A DNA stretch of 36,761 nucleotides from positions 1 to 36,761 of the forward strand of contig NZ_JFHN01000024.1 in NCBI RefSeq assembly GCF_000590885.1, in the 5' to 3' direction. Source of the stretch: Erwinia mallotivora. Lineage in GTDB: Bacteria > Pseudomonadota > Gammaproteobacteria > Enterobacterales > Enterobacteriaceae. Positions 36,701 through 36,761 of the stretch are shown one piece after another. Within the stretch, counting starts at the first letter, position 1; each line of letters starts with the position of its first letter. The notes under the pieces were generated by a model. That model ran no database searches. It was given only the letters and a program-made list of their open reading frames with translations, and was not told the DNA's origin. The translations under genes were made by a program, and so were the position numbers.

Positions 36701-36761
36701 CTGACACGGAACAGCGGCTGAGAAGCCAGCGGGTCAGGAGGTTCAGCAACGCTGAGCCGCC
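36700..36761 (+). other. start of rRNA operon leader (cut by window edge)
   Basis: The first 62 nt of the transcript begin ACTGACACGGAACA, as in E. coli rrnB. AGCGGCT (36712-36718) can pair with AGCCGC at the window end. P2, the boxB-boxA antitermination site and 16S rRNA would lie beyond. Confidence 0.85.

Overview
The window is a piece of an enterobacterial chromosome, most probably Erwiniaceae (Pantoea/Erwinia-like). The gene order tuf-secE-nusG-rplKAJL-rpoBC, then thi, then rsd-nudC-hemE-nfi-yjaG-hupA-yjaH-purDH-rrn, is the Escherichia coli 90-min order. The proteins are close to E. coli in length and motif, yet E. coli htrC/yjaZ and zraPSR are missing. The genus is an inference from gene content and remembered protein similarities, not from a database search.

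Region 1 (1-13870) is the elongation, transcription and ribosome block: the 3' part of tuf, then secE-nusG, rplK-rplA, rplJ-rplL and rpoB-rpoC. The control sites can be read directly. They are a promoter for rplKA that lies inside a terminator-like hairpin, the L1 and L10 leader operators, the rplL-rpoB attenuator and a bidirectional terminator after rpoC. A degenerate ERIC repeat sits in the transcribed leader of rplJL, between its promoter and the L10 operator.

Region 2 (14067-19530) is an accessory sugar/polyol locus placed between rpoC and the thiamine operon. A GAF-PAS-AAA+-Fis activator faces away from an operon encoding a sugar-porter permease, an inositol-dehydrogenase-like oxidoreductase and a hydroxypyruvate-isomerase-like TIM barrel. 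A good sigma-54 promoter (GG-N10-GC) lies just upstream of the operon. Four things are unusual: the activator carries GAFTSS instead of GAFTGA, its GAF domain has extra cysteines, the dehydrogenase has Glu where the family has the catalytic Asp, and the permease lacks the helix-10 GPxxW motif. This is the best candidate here for an undescribed pathway.

Region 3 (19614-21957) holds a GNAT acetyltransferase, a small DUF1127 protein and a divergent MocR-type GntR/aminotransferase regulator; the last two resemble the E. coli yjiS/yjiR pair.

Region 4 (22060-27831, minus strand) is a complete thiCEFSGH operon with overlapping genes behind a TPP riboswitch. It makes the thiazole and pyrimidine halves of thiamine and joins them.

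Region 5 (27855-33511) carries rsd, nudC, hemE, nfi, yjaG, hupA and yjaH. A full-length 127-bp ERIC element lies between nudC and hemE. About 490 bp without a recognisable gene follow yjaH, where E. coli has zraPSR.

Region 6 (33512-36761) is purHD (minus strand), with a PurR box in its promoter. Divergent to it is an rRNA-operon P1 promoter with an UP element. Three DnaA-box-like sites lie between the two promoters. The window ends in the rRNA leader, before 16S rRNA.
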